64,000 bases of DNA from Halorubrum sp. BV1 (GCF_000746205.1 NZ_JQKV01000002.1:248001-312000), one strand, 5' to 3'. Counted from the first letter of the stretch, positions 51,096 to 61,655 are shown. Made by a program: numbers and translations. Notes: a model not told the origin generated them from the letters alone.

Positions 51096-52592
51096 ATGAC
51101 CGACGACTCCGAACCGACGGACGACGACACCATCTCCGGGCTGTCTCGGTCCGACCCGCTCGCGGCGGTCTCGCCGCTCGACGGGCGGTACGCCTCCCGC
51201 ACCGCGCCGCTGTCTCCGTACGCGAGCGAGGCCGCGCTCATGCGCGCTCGGACCCGCGTCGAAGTCGAGTACCTGATCGCCTTGGCCGACCTCGACGCGA
51301 CGCCGATCGGACTCGACGAGGCCGCGCGCGAGTCGCTCCGAGAGATATACGACGCGTTCTCCGCGGAGGACGCGCGGCTGATCAAGGCGCTCGAAGTCGA
51401 GGGCACAGAGGGGTACGCCGCGACTAATCACGACGTGAAGGCGGTCGAGTACTTCCTGCGCGTCCGGATCGACGGACTGGCGGAGTCCGGGTCGGGAGAC
51501 GACGACGCGACTGCGAGCGCCGGCCCGCCGATCGGCGACGCCGAGGCGCTGTATCCGTGGATACACTTCGGCCTCACGAGCGAGGACGTGAATAACCTCG
51601 CGCACCGACTGCTCCTCGCGTCGGCCGTGACCGAGGTGGTCGTCCCCGCGATCCGCGAGGTGCGCGACGCGCTCGCCGAACTCGCACGAGACCACCGCGA
51701 CGCGTCCATGCTCGCGCGCACTCACGGCCAGCCCGCGACGCCGACCACCTTCGGCAAGGAGATGGCGGTGTACGCCGCCCGGCTCGGCCGCGCTCTCGGC
51801 CGCGTCGTCGTCGCGAACGGGGACCTCTCGGGGAAGCTCGCCGGCGCGTCCGGAACCTACGCCGCCCACGCGGCCGCGTATCCCGAGGTCGACTGGCAGG
51901 CGTTCGCCGAGTCGTTCGTCCGCGACCTGGGTCTGGAACACACCCCGCTCGCGACACAGGTGAACCCCTGTGACGACCTCGCCGCGCTTTTCGACGCGCT
52001 CCGGGGAGTCAACAACGTCCTCCTCGATTTGGATCTTGACGCGTGGCTGTACGTCTCGGACCGCTACCTCGGTCAGCGGACGGTCGAGGGAGAGACCGGC
52101 TCGTCGACGATGCCGCACAAGGTCAATCCGATCGACTTCGAGAACAGCGAGGGGAACCTCTCGAAGGCGAACGCCGACCTCACCTTCCTCGCCGACTACG
52201 TCACCGGCTCGCGGCTCCAGCGCGACCTATCTGACTCGACGGTCAAACGCAACGTCGGCGCGGCGCTCGCACACTGCCTCATCGGCTACTCGAAGGCGGG
52301 AGACGGGCTCTCGAAAGTCGTTCCGAACGAGGCGGTGATGCGCGAGGAACTCGACGCGACCCCGGAAGTGATCGGCGAGGCGGTCCAGACGATCCTCCGA
52401 CGCGAGGGAGACACCGACGCCTACGAGCGCGTGAAGGAACTCACCCGCGGGCGGTCGGTGACGCTCGACGACTTCCGCGAGCTGTTCGACGACCTCGACG
52501 TCGACGACGACGTCCGCGAGGAGCTGAAGGCGCTGACGCCCGCGGGCTACACCGGTGTCGCCGGCGACCTCGTCGACGAGATCGACGAGTAG
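51096..52592 (+). CDS. purB: Adenylosuccinate lyase
   Basis: Cleaves SAICAR and adenylosuccinate, releasing fumarate. The 498-residue lyase has the superfamily signature GETGSSTMPHKVNPIDFEN, LTSEDVNNLAHRLLL and THGQPATPTTFGKEMA motifs. An acidic insert lies around residues 135-150. ATG 51096 follows GCTTTTGC (51065-51072), a TATA-like element; an in-frame ATG at 51069 would add nine residues. It is divergent from the PurN-AICAR fusion. Confidence 0.96.
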   Translation: MTDDSEPTDDDTISGLSRSDPLAAVSPLDGRYASRTAPLSPYASEAALMRARTRVEVEYLIALADLDATPIGLDEAARESLREIYDAFSAEDARLIKALEVEGTEGYAATNHDVKAVEYFLRVRIDGLAESGSGDDDATASAGPPIGDAEALYPWIHFGLTSEDVNNLAHRLLLASAVTEVVVPAIREVRDALAELARDHRDASMLARTHGQPATPTTFGKEMAVYAARLGRALGRVVVANGDLSGKLAGASGTYAAHAAAYPEVDWQAFAESFVRDLGLEHTPLATQVNPCDDLAALFDALRGVNNVLLDLDLDAWLYVSDRYLGQRTVEGETGSSTMPHKVNPIDFENSEGNLSKANADLTFLADYVTGSRLQRDLSDSTVKRNVGAALAHCLIGYSKAGDGLSKVVPNEAVMREELDATPEVIGEAVQTILRREGDTDAYERVKELTRGRSVTLDDFRELFDDLDVDDDVREELKALTPAGYTGVAGDLVDEIDE

Positions 52593-52617
52593 CGCGGGAC
52601 GGGCGCGTGGCGGGGGA

Positions 52618-53652
<1,035 letters not shown>

Positions 53653-53796
53653 GGGCGCACTCGGCCGTCGGTGCGGGAAACGGTTGGGTTCCCGGCGGAG
53701 TCATACTCGATCGAAACGCGCGGGCTCCGACGCCCGACTGCCGGACGCACGGCTACGAAATCGGCGGGGGACGAAACGAGAAACGAGAGACCGTCG

Positions 53797-53973
53797 TCAG
53801 TTGTCGCCGGACTTCGACTGCCAGGCGTAGTCGCGCCGGGAGGCGGAGTCGCCGAAGCCGCACGACGAGCAGCGTTCCTTCTTGACGTGGTATGACTTCT
53901 CGCCGCAGCGGCGGCACTTCACGTGAACCGTCTTGTTCTTTTTCCCCTGAGAGGGCGTTCCGGAGCCGGTCAT
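53797..53973 (-). CDS. rpl37e: 50S ribosomal protein L37e
   Basis: A 58-residue zinc-ribbon ribosomal protein: Cys20, Cys23, Cys35 and Cys38 in CRRCG...CSSCG, with the conserved GTPSQGKKNKT start and GFGDSASRRDYAWQSK end. Too short to be called reliably without reading the strand. Its ATG overlaps the stop of the upstream lsm gene by 4 nt, so both are translated from one transcript. Confidence 0.95.
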   Translation of the reverse strand: MTGSGTPSQGKKNKTVHVKCRRCGEKSYHVKKERCSSCGFGDSASRRDYAWQSKSGDN

Positions 53974-54212
53974 GCTTTGATGGTGACGACGTTATCGCCG
54001 CGTATAATCGTTGTGTCTTCGATCGCGACCGCGAACTCTCCGTCTAGGTCGTCGTCGACGCGGTCGTCCACGTCGGTCTCGGGCTCGATGACGACGTTCA
54101 TGTGCTGGTCGTAACCGGCCAGGACGCCGTAGTACGTCGTGCCGTCTTTGAGGTGTACAGTCACCGGCTCCTCGAGCGACGCTTCGAGCACGTCGAGGGG
54201 TCGTCCACTCAT
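53970..54212 (-). CDS. lsm: Lsm/Sm-like RNA-binding protein
   Basis: An 80-residue Sm-fold protein: Sm1 region PVTVHLKDGTTYYGVLAGYDQHMNVV and Sm2 TIIRGDNVVTI. It forms heptameric rings that bind U-rich and small RNAs. A haloarchaeal acidic insert (DVDDRVDDDLDGEF) separates Sm1 and Sm2. TATTAAAAAT (54237-54246 on plus strand) is its TATA box, about 25-34 nt before ATG 54212, hence a leaderless transcript shared with rpl37e. Confidence 0.95.
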   Translation of the reverse strand: MSGRPLDVLEASLEEPVTVHLKDGTTYYGVLAGYDQHMNVVIEPETDVDDRVDDDLDGEFAVAIEDTTIIRGDNVVTIKA

Positions 54213-54236
54213 TAGGTGTATCGCGGCTCGTGGCAC

Positions 54237-54246
54237 TATTAAAAAT
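54237..54246 (-). promoter_or_regulatory. TATA box of lsm-rpl37e
   Basis: TATTAAAAAT on the plus strand (ATTTTTAATA on the coding strand) at the canonical distance from the lsm start codon. Confidence 0.6.
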
Positions 54247-54315
54247 ACCGGGAGGACGACGGGACGGCGTCGAGAGAATCCGCGACAAAGACGCGGGCGC
54301 GGCCGAACCCGGGAG

Positions 54316-54322
54316 TTTTTAA
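54316..54322 (+). promoter_or_regulatory. Possible TATA box and structured leader of the RNase J gene
   Basis: TTTTTAA at 54316-54322 is the only clear TATA candidate ahead of the RNase J gene, which would leave a leader of roughly 140 nt before ATG 54489. That stretch contains a 13-nt palindrome CGGTGAGTCACCG (54365-54377) and other short inverted repeats. A nearer promoter (CGATATAGACAAATC at 54474-54488) is too close to the ATG for a normal TATA box. Confidence 0.4.
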
Positions 54323-54488
54323 CGTGCCCGGGAGTACGCCGAAGTACCACACTCCCGCGGGACACGGTGAGTCACCGGCGACTCGGCCGTAGCGGGGCCT
54401 CAACGACGCACGGTCGGACGTAGCGCAGAACGGCTCCTTGCGGGGTTTCAGTGATCGACGCCATTCAGGCGCTCGATATAGACAAATC

Positions 54489-55841
54489 ATGGAAATCGAA
54501 ATTGCGACACTCGGCGGGTACGAAGAGGTCGGTCGACAGATGACGGCGGTTCGCGCGGGCGACGACATCGTCATCTTCGACATGGGCCTGAACCTCAGTA
54601 AGGTCCTCATCCACGACAACGTGGAGACCGAGAAGATGCACAGCCTCGATCTGATCGACATGGGCGCGATCCCGGACGACCGCGTCATGAGCGAGCTGGA
54701 GGGCGACGTGCAGGCGATCGTCCCCACGCACGGTCACCTCGACCACATCGCTGGCATCCCGAAGCTCGCACACCGGTACGACGCGCCCATCGTCGGCTCG
54801 CCGTACACGATCGAACTGGTCCGCCAGCAGATCGAAGACGAGGGGAAGTTCCAGGTCGACAACGACCTCGTGAAGATGCAGGCAGGCGGCACGATGGCGA
54901 TCGGCGACTCCGAGCAGGTCGAAATGGAGTTCGTCAACGTGACCCACTCGATCATCGACGCGATCAACCCGGTCTTACACACGCCCGAGGGCGCTATCGT
55001 CTACGGGCTCGACAAGCGACTGGACCACACGCCCGTCATCGGCGACCCGATCGACATGGACCGGTTCCGCGAGATCGGCCGGCAGGACGAGGGCGTCCTC
55101 TGTTACATCGAAGACTGCACGAACGCGGGTCGGAAGGGCCGGACGCCGTCTGAGGCGTACGCCAAAAAGCACGTCGAGGACACGCTGACCTCGATGGAGG
55201 ACTACTCCGGCGGCATCGTCGCCACGACGTTCTCCTCGCACATCGCCCGCGTGAAGACGCTCGTCGAGTACGCCCGCGAGATCGGCCGGCAGCCGATCCT
55301 GCTCGGCCGCTCGATGGAGAAGTACTCGGGGACGGCAGAGCGGCTCGACTTCGTCGACTTCCAAGATGACATCGGCATGTACGGCCACCGGAAGTCCGTC
55401 AACCGCGCGTTCAAGCGCATCATGAAGGAGGGGAAGGGGAACTTCCTCCCGATCGTGACGGGCCACCAGGGCGAGCCGCGCGCGATGTTGACCCGCATGG
55501 GCCGCGGCGAGACGCCGTACGAGATGGACGACGGCGACAAGATCGTCTTCAGCGCGAGCGTCATTCCGGAGCCGACCAACGAGGGACAGCGCTACCAGTC
55601 CGAACAGCTGCTTCGGATGCAGGGCGCGCGCATCTACGACGACATCCACGTCTCCGGCCACCTCCGCGAGGAGGGCCACTACGAGATGCTCGACGCGCTC
55701 CAGCCGCAGCACCTGATCCCCGGTCACCAGACGCTGAAGGGTCGCTCGCCGTACGTGGATCTGGCGACTTCGCAGGGGTACAAGCTCGGCCGTGACGTCC
55801 ACGTCACGCAGAACGGCAGCGTCATCCAGCTCGTCGAATGA
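54489..55841 (+). CDS. RNase J (archaeal metallo-beta-lactamase ribonuclease)
   Basis: A 450-residue beta-CASP metallo-beta-lactamase nuclease: Zn-binding HGHLDH, beta-CASP segment, TGHQGEPRAMLTRM and the late HVSGHLREEGHYEML plus LIPGHQTL (further His ligands). Archaeal RNase J is a 5'-3' exoribonuclease. ATG 54489 starts the family (MEIEIATLGGYEEVGRQM); a longer frame from 54438 is possible but unlikely. Its stop overlaps the prenyl-synthase start by 4 nt, and the coupling is conserved in haloarchaea. Confidence 0.93.
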   Translation: MEIEIATLGGYEEVGRQMTAVRAGDDIVIFDMGLNLSKVLIHDNVETEKMHSLDLIDMGAIPDDRVMSELEGDVQAIVPTHGHLDHIAGIPKLAHRYDAPIVGSPYTIELVRQQIEDEGKFQVDNDLVKMQAGGTMAIGDSEQVEMEFVNVTHSIIDAINPVLHTPEGAIVYGLDKRLDHTPVIGDPIDMDRFREIGRQDEGVLCYIEDCTNAGRKGRTPSEAYAKKHVEDTLTSMEDYSGGIVATTFSSHIARVKTLVEYAREIGRQPILLGRSMEKYSGTAERLDFVDFQDDIGMYGHRKSVNRAFKRIMKEGKGNFLPIVTGHQGEPRAMLTRMGRGETPYEMDDGDKIVFSASVIPEPTNEGQRYQSEQLLRMQGARIYDDIHVSGHLREEGHYEMLDALQPQHLIPGHQTLKGRSPYVDLATSQGYKLGRDVHVTQNGSVIQLVE

Positions 55842-56884
55842 CGAGTGAGACGAAGGAGGCGCGGGTGCTCGACGCCATCCGCGAGCGGCGCGACTTGGTC
55901 AACGCCGCTATCGACGAGGAGCTGCCGGTCGAAGAGCCGAAGCGCCTCTACGAAGCGACGCGGTACATCCTCGAAGCCGGTGGAAAGCGGCTCCGCCCCA
56001 CGGTGGCGACGCTGGCCGCCGAGGCGGTTACCGGCGTCGAACCGCTGAGCACCGAGTTCCGCGAGTTCCCGGCGCTCGACGGTCGGCCGGTCGACGTGAT
56101 GCGCGCGGCGGTCGCCATCGAGGTCATCCAGTCGTTCACGCTGATTCACGACGACATCATGGACGAGGACGCGCTCAGACGCGGCGTACCCGCCGTCCAC
56201 GAGCAGTACGACACGTCGACGGCGATCCTCGCCGGGGACACGCTCTACTCGAAGGCGTTCGAGTTCATGACCGAGACTGGCGCGGATCCGGCGAACGGAC
56301 TGGAGGCGATGCGGATGCTTGCGTCCACCTGCACCGAGATCTGCGAGGGGCAGGCACTCGACGTCGCCTTCGAGTCGCGCGATGACATCCTCCCGGAGGA
56401 GTACCTCGAAATGGTCGAGTTGAAGACCGCGGTCCTGTACGGCGCGTCGGCGGCGACGCCGGCCGTGCTGCTCGGAGCCGACGAGGAGGTCGCCGAGGCG
56501 CTGTACCAGTACGGGATCGACTCCGGCCGAGCGTTCCAGATCCAAGACGACGTGCTCGATCTGACGGTCCCCTCTGAGGATCTGGGCAAGCAGCGCGGCT
56601 CCGACCTCGTCGAGGGGAAGGAGACGCTCATCACGCTCCACGCCCGCCAACAGGGCGTCGACGTCGACGGGCTCGTCGAGGCTGACACGCCCGACGAAGT
56701 GACGGAGGCGGCGATAGACGACGCGGTGGCCGCGCTCGAAGACGCCGGGTCGATCGCCTACGCTCGCGAGACCGCCGAGGACCTCACGGCGCGCTCGAAA
56801 GAGCACCTCGACGTGCTCCCCGAGAGCGGGTCGCGCGAACTCCTCCGTGACCTCGCCGACTACCTGATCGTCCGCGGCTACTGA
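55838..56884 (+). CDS. idsA: Short-chain polyprenyl (geranylgeranyl) diphosphate synthase
   Basis: A 348-residue trans-prenyltransferase making geranylgeranyl or farnesyl diphosphate for archaeal lipids and quinones. First Asp-rich motif HDDIMDED, second in IQDDVLDL, plus GGKRLRP near the N-terminus (isoprenyl-PP binding). The ATG overlaps the RNase J stop (ATGA), giving a two-gene operon. An acid insert near residues 70-82 is typical of haloarchaea. Product length not decidable from sequence alone. Confidence 0.93.
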   Translation: MTSETKEARVLDAIRERRDLVNAAIDEELPVEEPKRLYEATRYILEAGGKRLRPTVATLAAEAVTGVEPLSTEFREFPALDGRPVDVMRAAVAIEVIQSFTLIHDDIMDEDALRRGVPAVHEQYDTSTAILAGDTLYSKAFEFMTETGADPANGLEAMRMLASTCTEICEGQALDVAFESRDDILPEEYLEMVELKTAVLYGASAATPAVLLGADEEVAEALYQYGIDSGRAFQIQDDVLDLTVPSEDLGKQRGSDLVEGKETLITLHARQQGVDVDGLVEADTPDEVTEAAIDDAVAALEDAGSIAYARETAEDLTARSKEHLDVLPESGSRELLRDLADYLIVRGY

Positions 56885-56974
56885 GCGGCCAGAGTCGAAC
56901 GCGGACGGCCGCCACCCGACCGTCCCGACAGCGAAACGGACACGGCTTTATCCGCGGCGGCCGTCCGGTAGCGC

Positions 56975-57901
56975 GTGTCCGGATACCGAGACGTCGCGTT
57001 GTTCTTCCTGCTCGCGCTCCTGTGGGGCGGGTCGTTCGTCTCCATCGAGGTCGGCCTCGACTACTACCCGCCGATACTGTACGCCGCTTATCGGTTCGAC
57101 GTAGCCGCGGTCGCGCTGCTCTCGTACGTTCTGTTCACCGAGTCGTCGCCGCTCCCGCGCACCCGCGGAGATCTGGCGGCGATCGGGTTCAGCGGCGGCC
57201 TCTCCGTCGCGGTCAACAACTCGCTTCTGTTCGTCGGCCAGCAGTACACCACGAGCGGGATCGCCGCTATCACTTACAGTCTGGTCCCGATCGCGACCGC
57301 CGCCGTCGCCGCGCTCTGGATCGGCGGCACGAACCTCGACGCGCGGGGCGCGGTGGGTGTCGTGTTTGCGTTCGTCGGCGTCGGGCTCGTCGCACAGCCG
57401 GATCCGGCGAACCTCGCCGGCGGCGTCACGATCGGGGTCGGGCTCATCTCCGTCGGCGTGCTCGCGGTGGCGGTGGGCAGCGTCGGCCTCCGCACGGTCG
57501 AGACGAGCTTCTCCAGTATCGCGCTCACCGGCTGGGCGATGGCGTTCGGCGCGCTGCTCATTCACGGATTCAGCCTTGGGTTCGGCGAACCACAGCGGCT
57601 TCCGGCCACGGAGCTGCCGGCGCTCGCGGCGCTCGGCTTCCTCGGCCTGCTGGCGTCGGCCGTGGCGTACACGATCTACTTCACGCTTCTCGGCCGGCTG
57701 GGTGCCTTCGAGATCAACCTCGTCTCGTACGTCGTCCCCGTGGTCGCCACGGTCACCGGCGCGCTGCTGCTCGAAGAGCCCGTCACGTCGCTCACGGTCG
57801 CCGGGTTCGCCGTCATCGTCGTCGGCTTCGGGCTGTTAAAGCGACACGCGATCGCGGCCGAGGTACCGAAGCTGCTGGCGCGCGTCGGCGGGCTGTTCTA
57901 G
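56975..57901 (+). CDS. EamA/DMT-family transporter
   Basis: A 308-residue, ten-helix drug/metabolite transporter with two EamA repeats (LLALLWGGSFVSIEVG at the N-terminus; IALTGWAMAFGALLI in the second). Start GTG 56975, 91 nt after idsA. Function in efflux or exchange of small metabolites is inferred from the family only. Convergent with the peroxiredoxin gene. Confidence 0.85.
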   Translation: MSGYRDVALFFLLALLWGGSFVSIEVGLDYYPPILYAAYRFDVAAVALLSYVLFTESSPLPRTRGDLAAIGFSGGLSVAVNNSLLFVGQQYTTSGIAAITYSLVPIATAAVAALWIGGTNLDARGAVGVVFAFVGVGLVAQPDPANLAGGVTIGVGLISVGVLAVAVGSVGLRTVETSFSSIALTGWAMAFGALLIHGFSLGFGEPQRLPATELPALAALGFLGLLASAVAYTIYFTLLGRLGAFEINLVSYVVPVVATVTGALLLEEPVTSLTVAGFAVIVVGFGLLKRHAIAAEVPKLLARVGGLF

Positions 57902-57925
57902 CCGTCTCTGTGCGCCCGCCGTCCA

Positions 57926-58393
57926 CTAGCCGTCCAGCGCCTCGACGTCCTCGAGTATCTCGACCGCGTGTTCCTCGGGGTCGACGCCCTCGTACGCGAG
58001 CACGATGGTGCCGTCCGAATCGAGCACGTACGTGTTCCGGAACACGCCGTCGAAGGTGTTTCCGAACATGTTCTTTTCGCCGTAGGAGTCGTAGGCGCGT
58101 GCCACCTCGCCGTCGGGGTCAGAGAGGAGCGCGAACGGGAGGTCGTACTCGTCGGCGAACGGGGCCAGATCCGCGACCGGGTCGTCGCTGACGCCGACGA
58201 CGGCGACGTCGGCGTTCGCGAAGGCGTCCCACTTGTCGCGGAAGCCGCAGGCCTCGGTCGTACAGCCCGGCGTGTCCGCGCGCGGGTAAAAGTAGACGAC
58301 CGTGTAGCGCGCGTCGGCCGGGTCGACGGTGACGGTGTCGCCACGGTGGTCTGCGAGCGAGATCGGTGGGGCGGCGTCTCCGGGCTCGAGCAT
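57926..58393 (-). CDS. Peroxiredoxin (Bcp/PrxQ-type)
   Basis: Reduces peroxides. The 155-residue protein has the PrxQ active site PRADTPGCTTEACGFRD with peroxidatic and resolving Cys separated by four residues, then VVGVSDDP and the FALLSDPDGEVARAYDSYG region. Divergent from the sensor kinase; 80-nt gap between them holds AT-rich TTTTTAC (58440-58446). Confidence 0.93.
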   Translation of the reverse strand: MLEPGDAAPPISLADHRGDTVTVDPADARYTVVYFYPRADTPGCTTEACGFRDKWDAFANADVAVVGVSDDPVADLAPFADEYDLPFALLSDPDGEVARAYDSYGEKNMFGNTFDGVFRNTYVLDSDGTIVLAYEGVDPEEHAVEILEDVEALDG

Positions 58394-58472
58394 ACGCCGT
58401 CTCTCATCCGAAACCGGTTAGCACGTTCGGTCCGGTTCCTTTTTACTCGCTACCGTCCTCGGGACGGTACCG

Positions 58473-60680
58473 ATGGAGTGGCAACCGACGCCGTTTACCG
58501 CGCCGTTGCTGGTCGCGGCGCTCGCGTCCTTCGGGTTCGCCGGGTACGCTCTCAGAAACCGGCTGCGGGGAGGACGGCCACTCATCTCTAGTTTCGTCGG
58601 CGTCACCGTCGGTGCGGGTCTCTGGGCGCTGGCGTACGCCGCACAGCTCTCTGCGACGACGCTCGCCGAAACGCTGTTCTGGAACCGATTCGTGTGGATC
58701 GGCATCGCCGTCCTCGCCGTCGCGTGGCCGGCGTTCGTGCTCGCGTACGTCGACTGGCGGGAGTGGTTTCGACCGAGTCGCCTCGCGCTCCTCTGTGTCG
58801 TTCCGCTCGCCGTCGTCGTCGCGATCCTCGCGTTCGGTGCCGATCCGCTCTTTTACCGGTCGCCGGCGCTGTCCGATTCGAACGGCTACCTCGTGTTGAC
58901 GTTCCTGCCGACGCCTGCGCTTATCGGCTTTATGGCGTACACGTACCTCGTGAACATTCTCACGTTCCTCGTGCTCGGTTCCGTCGCGCTCACCCGCGGC
59001 GGGGTGTTCCGCCGGCAGGCAGCGCTCCTCCTGGTCGCCGGTATCGCACCGATGGCCGCCGGAGTGCTCGGCGTTTGGGGGGCGTTCGGAACGGCGTTCG
59101 TCGATTACACTCCGATCACGTTCACCGGGACCTCTCTCGTGCTCGGCTGGGTCGTGTTCAGATACCGCCTCTTCGACCTCTCGCCCGTCGCCCGGGATGT
59201 CGTGTTCGCGAACCTCTCCGACGGCGTCGTCGTCGTCGGGCCGGACCGGCGGATCGCAGATATGAACGACCCCGCGCGGGCACTGTTCCCATCTGCGACC
59301 GTCGGGTGTCGCATCGACGACGCGTTCGAAGACGCGCCGGGCGTTGTCGAGGCGGTCGACGGCGGCGGAACGGACGCCGAGCGGTCGCGATCGGCGGAGA
59401 CGGACCCGGAGATACGCGTGACGGTCGACCGCGGGGACGATCCGCGTATTCTCACCGTGACGCCGCACGACATCACCGCCGGCGAGGGAAGGCAGTCTGC
59501 CAGCGGCGGGACCGTCCTGTTGTTCCACGACGTTACGGCGCAGGAGACGCTCCGACGTCGGTACCGGGCGCTCATCGAGAAGTCACCGAATGTCATCGCC
59601 GTGTGCGGCACGGACGGGCTCGTTCGGTACGTGAGTCCCTCCGTCGAACGGTTGCTCGGGCACTCGCCCGCGGAGGTCGAAGGGCGGCCGGCGATCGACT
59701 TCGTTCACCCCGACGACCGCGAGACGTCTCAGCGCGCGTTGGAACGCGCTTTTCAGACCTGTGATCCCCAGACCGTCGACCACCGCCTCATCCACGTGAA
59801 CGGAAACTGGCGGCGGTTCGAGACGACCGTGGAAGGGCTGTTCGAGGAGACGAGCGAGGTGGTGATCACGGCGACCGACGTGACGGAGAGCCGGCGATAC
59901 GAACAGCGGTTACAGGTTCTCAACCGCGTTCTCAGACACGATCTCAAGAACGATGCGAACGTGATCGGCGGGTACGCCGGCCTCTTGCGCGATCACGTCG
60001 ACGAAGGGGGATCGGAGTACCTCGACATCATCGACCGCAAGGTACAGACGCTGACGCACCTCAGCGATCAGGCCCGCGAGATTGACGTCGCGCTCCACAA
60101 TGACGCCGGACGAGCGACGATCGACCTCTCGGAGCTGCTCTCGCGGCTCTGTGCCGCGCTCGAATCGGCGTTCCCCCGCGCGAACGTCAGCGTCTCGACC
60201 CCGGAGACGGCGGTCGTCCGGGCGGACGAACTGCTCGAATCCGCCGTGCGAAACGTGTTGGAGAACGCCGTCGTCCACAACGACCTGACGGAACCGGTCG
60301 TCGAGGCGAGCGTCGACGCCGTCGACGACGGCTATCGAATCGCGGTCGACGACGACGGTCCGGGGATCCCCTCGGTCGAGCAAACGGTCTTCTCGGAGGC
60401 CCGCGAGACACCGCTCGAACACGCGAGCGGACTCGGTCTCTGGCTCGTCCACTGGATCGTCTCGCAGTCCGGCGGCGAGCTGTCGATAGACACCCGTGAG
60501 CCGCGGGGATCGCGGGTGAGTATATGGCTTCCGGCGACCGACGCGGACCGAGAGGCGGACGCGGATCGAGAGGCGGACGCAGACCGAGAGGCGGACGCGG
60601 ACCGAGAGGCGGACGCGGACCGAGAGGCGGACACGGATCGAGAGGCAGACGGCGATTCCGGCGGCGTCCCGGAGCGGTGA
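58473..60680 (+). CDS. Membrane PAS sensor histidine kinase
   Basis: A 735-residue sensor kinase. Residues 1-~245 form a seven-helix 7TM histidine-kinase N-domain; two PAS domains (about 245-360, atypical, and 368-485) follow; the H-box RVLRHDLKND carries the phosphorylated His489; the HATPase has N-box ENAVVHND and G-box DDDGPGIP. The tail (690-735) is a DADREA hexapeptide repeat. No response regulator is next to it. In haloarchaea such kinases often act in light, oxygen or stress sensing; the signal here is unknown. Confidence 0.92.
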   Translation: MEWQPTPFTAPLLVAALASFGFAGYALRNRLRGGRPLISSFVGVTVGAGLWALAYAAQLSATTLAETLFWNRFVWIGIAVLAVAWPAFVLAYVDWREWFRPSRLALLCVVPLAVVVAILAFGADPLFYRSPALSDSNGYLVLTFLPTPALIGFMAYTYLVNILTFLVLGSVALTRGGVFRRQAALLLVAGIAPMAAGVLGVWGAFGTAFVDYTPITFTGTSLVLGWVVFRYRLFDLSPVARDVVFANLSDGVVVVGPDRRIADMNDPARALFPSATVGCRIDDAFEDAPGVVEAVDGGGTDAERSRSAETDPEIRVTVDRGDDPRILTVTPHDITAGEGRQSASGGTVLLFHDVTAQETLRRRYRALIEKSPNVIAVCGTDGLVRYVSPSVERLLGHSPAEVEGRPAIDFVHPDDRETSQRALERAFQTCDPQTVDHRLIHVNGNWRRFETTVEGLFEETSEVVITATDVTESRRYEQRLQVLNRVLRHDLKNDANVIGGYAGLLRDHVDEGGSEYLDIIDRKVQTLTHLSDQAREIDVALHNDAGRATIDLSELLSRLCAALESAFPRANVSVSTPETAVVRADELLESAVRNVLENAVVHNDLTEPVVEASVDAVDDGYRIAVDDDGPGIPSVEQTVFSEARETPLEHASGLGLWLVHWIVSQSGGELSIDTREPRGSRVSIWLPATDADREADADREADADREADADREADADREADTDREADGDSGGVPER
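60540..60647 (+). repeat. 18-bp tandem repeats encoding DADREA units in kinase tail
   Basis: Six 18-bp units (GACGCGGACCGAGAGGCG and variants), five coding Asp-Ala-Asp-Arg-Glu-Ala and one DTDREA, in frame at the C-terminus of the histidine kinase. Silent differences between units (GCG/GCA, CGA/CGG-like) suggest older expansion than the 24-bp repeat at 14125. Confidence 0.85.
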
Positions 60681-60749
60681 CCCGGCCGGCCGCCGGCGCC
60701 AGCGCCTCTCTCCGCAACCTCTTTGCGGGCGGTCGTCGAACCGGAACCT

Positions 60750-61655
60750 ATGAGTCACGGACCCCTTGACGACGGCGCGGTCGAGAGCTACCGGGAGGCC
60801 GGTGCGGTGTTGGTCGAAGCGATGAACGAGGCCCGAGAGATGGTCGAACCGGGGCGGACGCATCTCGAAGTCGCCGAGTGGACGGAGGACTTCGTCCGCG
60901 AGCAGGGGGCCGGTCTGGCGTTTCCCGTGAACATCAGCGTCGACCCGGAGGCGTCACACGCGACGCCGAGTCGGGATGACGATACGACGTTCGGCGAGGA
61001 GATGGTGTGTCTCGACATCGGCGTCCACGTCGACGGCTACATCGCCGACGCCGCCGTCACGGTCGACCACACCGACACCCCGGAGCTCGTGGAGGCCGCC
61101 GAGATGGCGCTCGAAGCCGCCGTCGACGAGGCCGGTCCGGGCGTGGAGGTCGGGGTCGTGGGACAGGCGATAGAGGACGTGATACGCGGGTACGGCTACA
61201 CGCCCGTGTTGAACCTCTCCGGGCACGGCGTCGAGCGGTACGACGCGCACACGGGTCCGACGGTGCCGAACCGCGGCGTCGACCGCTCCGTCGAACTGGA
61301 ACCCGGGCAGGCCGTCGCCATCGAGCCGTTCGCGACGGACGGGCGCGGCAAGGTCGGCGAGGGGACGGACGAGGAGATCTTCGAGCAGACGGGGTCGGCC
61401 AGCGTGCGCGACCGCCGCGCGCGGCAGGCCTTGGAGGAGATCGAAGCGTTCGACGACCTCCCCTTCGCCGCGCGGTGGCTGGAGGGCGACCGCGTCGGGA
61501 TGGCGCTCCGGCGGCTCAAGCAGGCGAACGCGATCAAGGGGTATCCCGTGTTGAAGGAGGCGGACGACGCCGTCGTCAGTCAGGCCGAACACACGCTTCT
61601 CGTCACCGACGACGGCGTCGAGGTGACGACCGCCGGCATCCACGACTTCGATTAA
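60750..61655 (+). CDS. map: Methionine aminopeptidase, type II
   Basis: Removes initiator methionine. The 301-residue type II enzyme has the dimetal site: two Asp in CLDIGVHVDGYIADAAVT, His in NLSGHGVERY, Glu in AIEPFATDGRG and Glu in QAEHTLLVTDD. ATG 60750 begins MSHGPLDDGAV; the in-frame start at 60723 is less likely. Its stop TAA shares base 61655 with the start of the HIT gene (TAATG), so the two form an operon. Confidence 0.95.
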   Translation: MSHGPLDDGAVESYREAGAVLVEAMNEAREMVEPGRTHLEVAEWTEDFVREQGAGLAFPVNISVDPEASHATPSRDDDTTFGEEMVCLDIGVHVDGYIADAAVTVDHTDTPELVEAAEMALEAAVDEAGPGVEVGVVGQAIEDVIRGYGYTPVLNLSGHGVERYDAHTGPTVPNRGVDRSVELEPGQAVAIEPFATDGRGKVGEGTDEEIFEQTGSASVRDRRARQALEEIEAFDDLPFAARWLEGDRVGMALRRLKQANAIKGYPVLKEADDAVVSQAEHTLLVTDDGVEVTTAGIHDFD

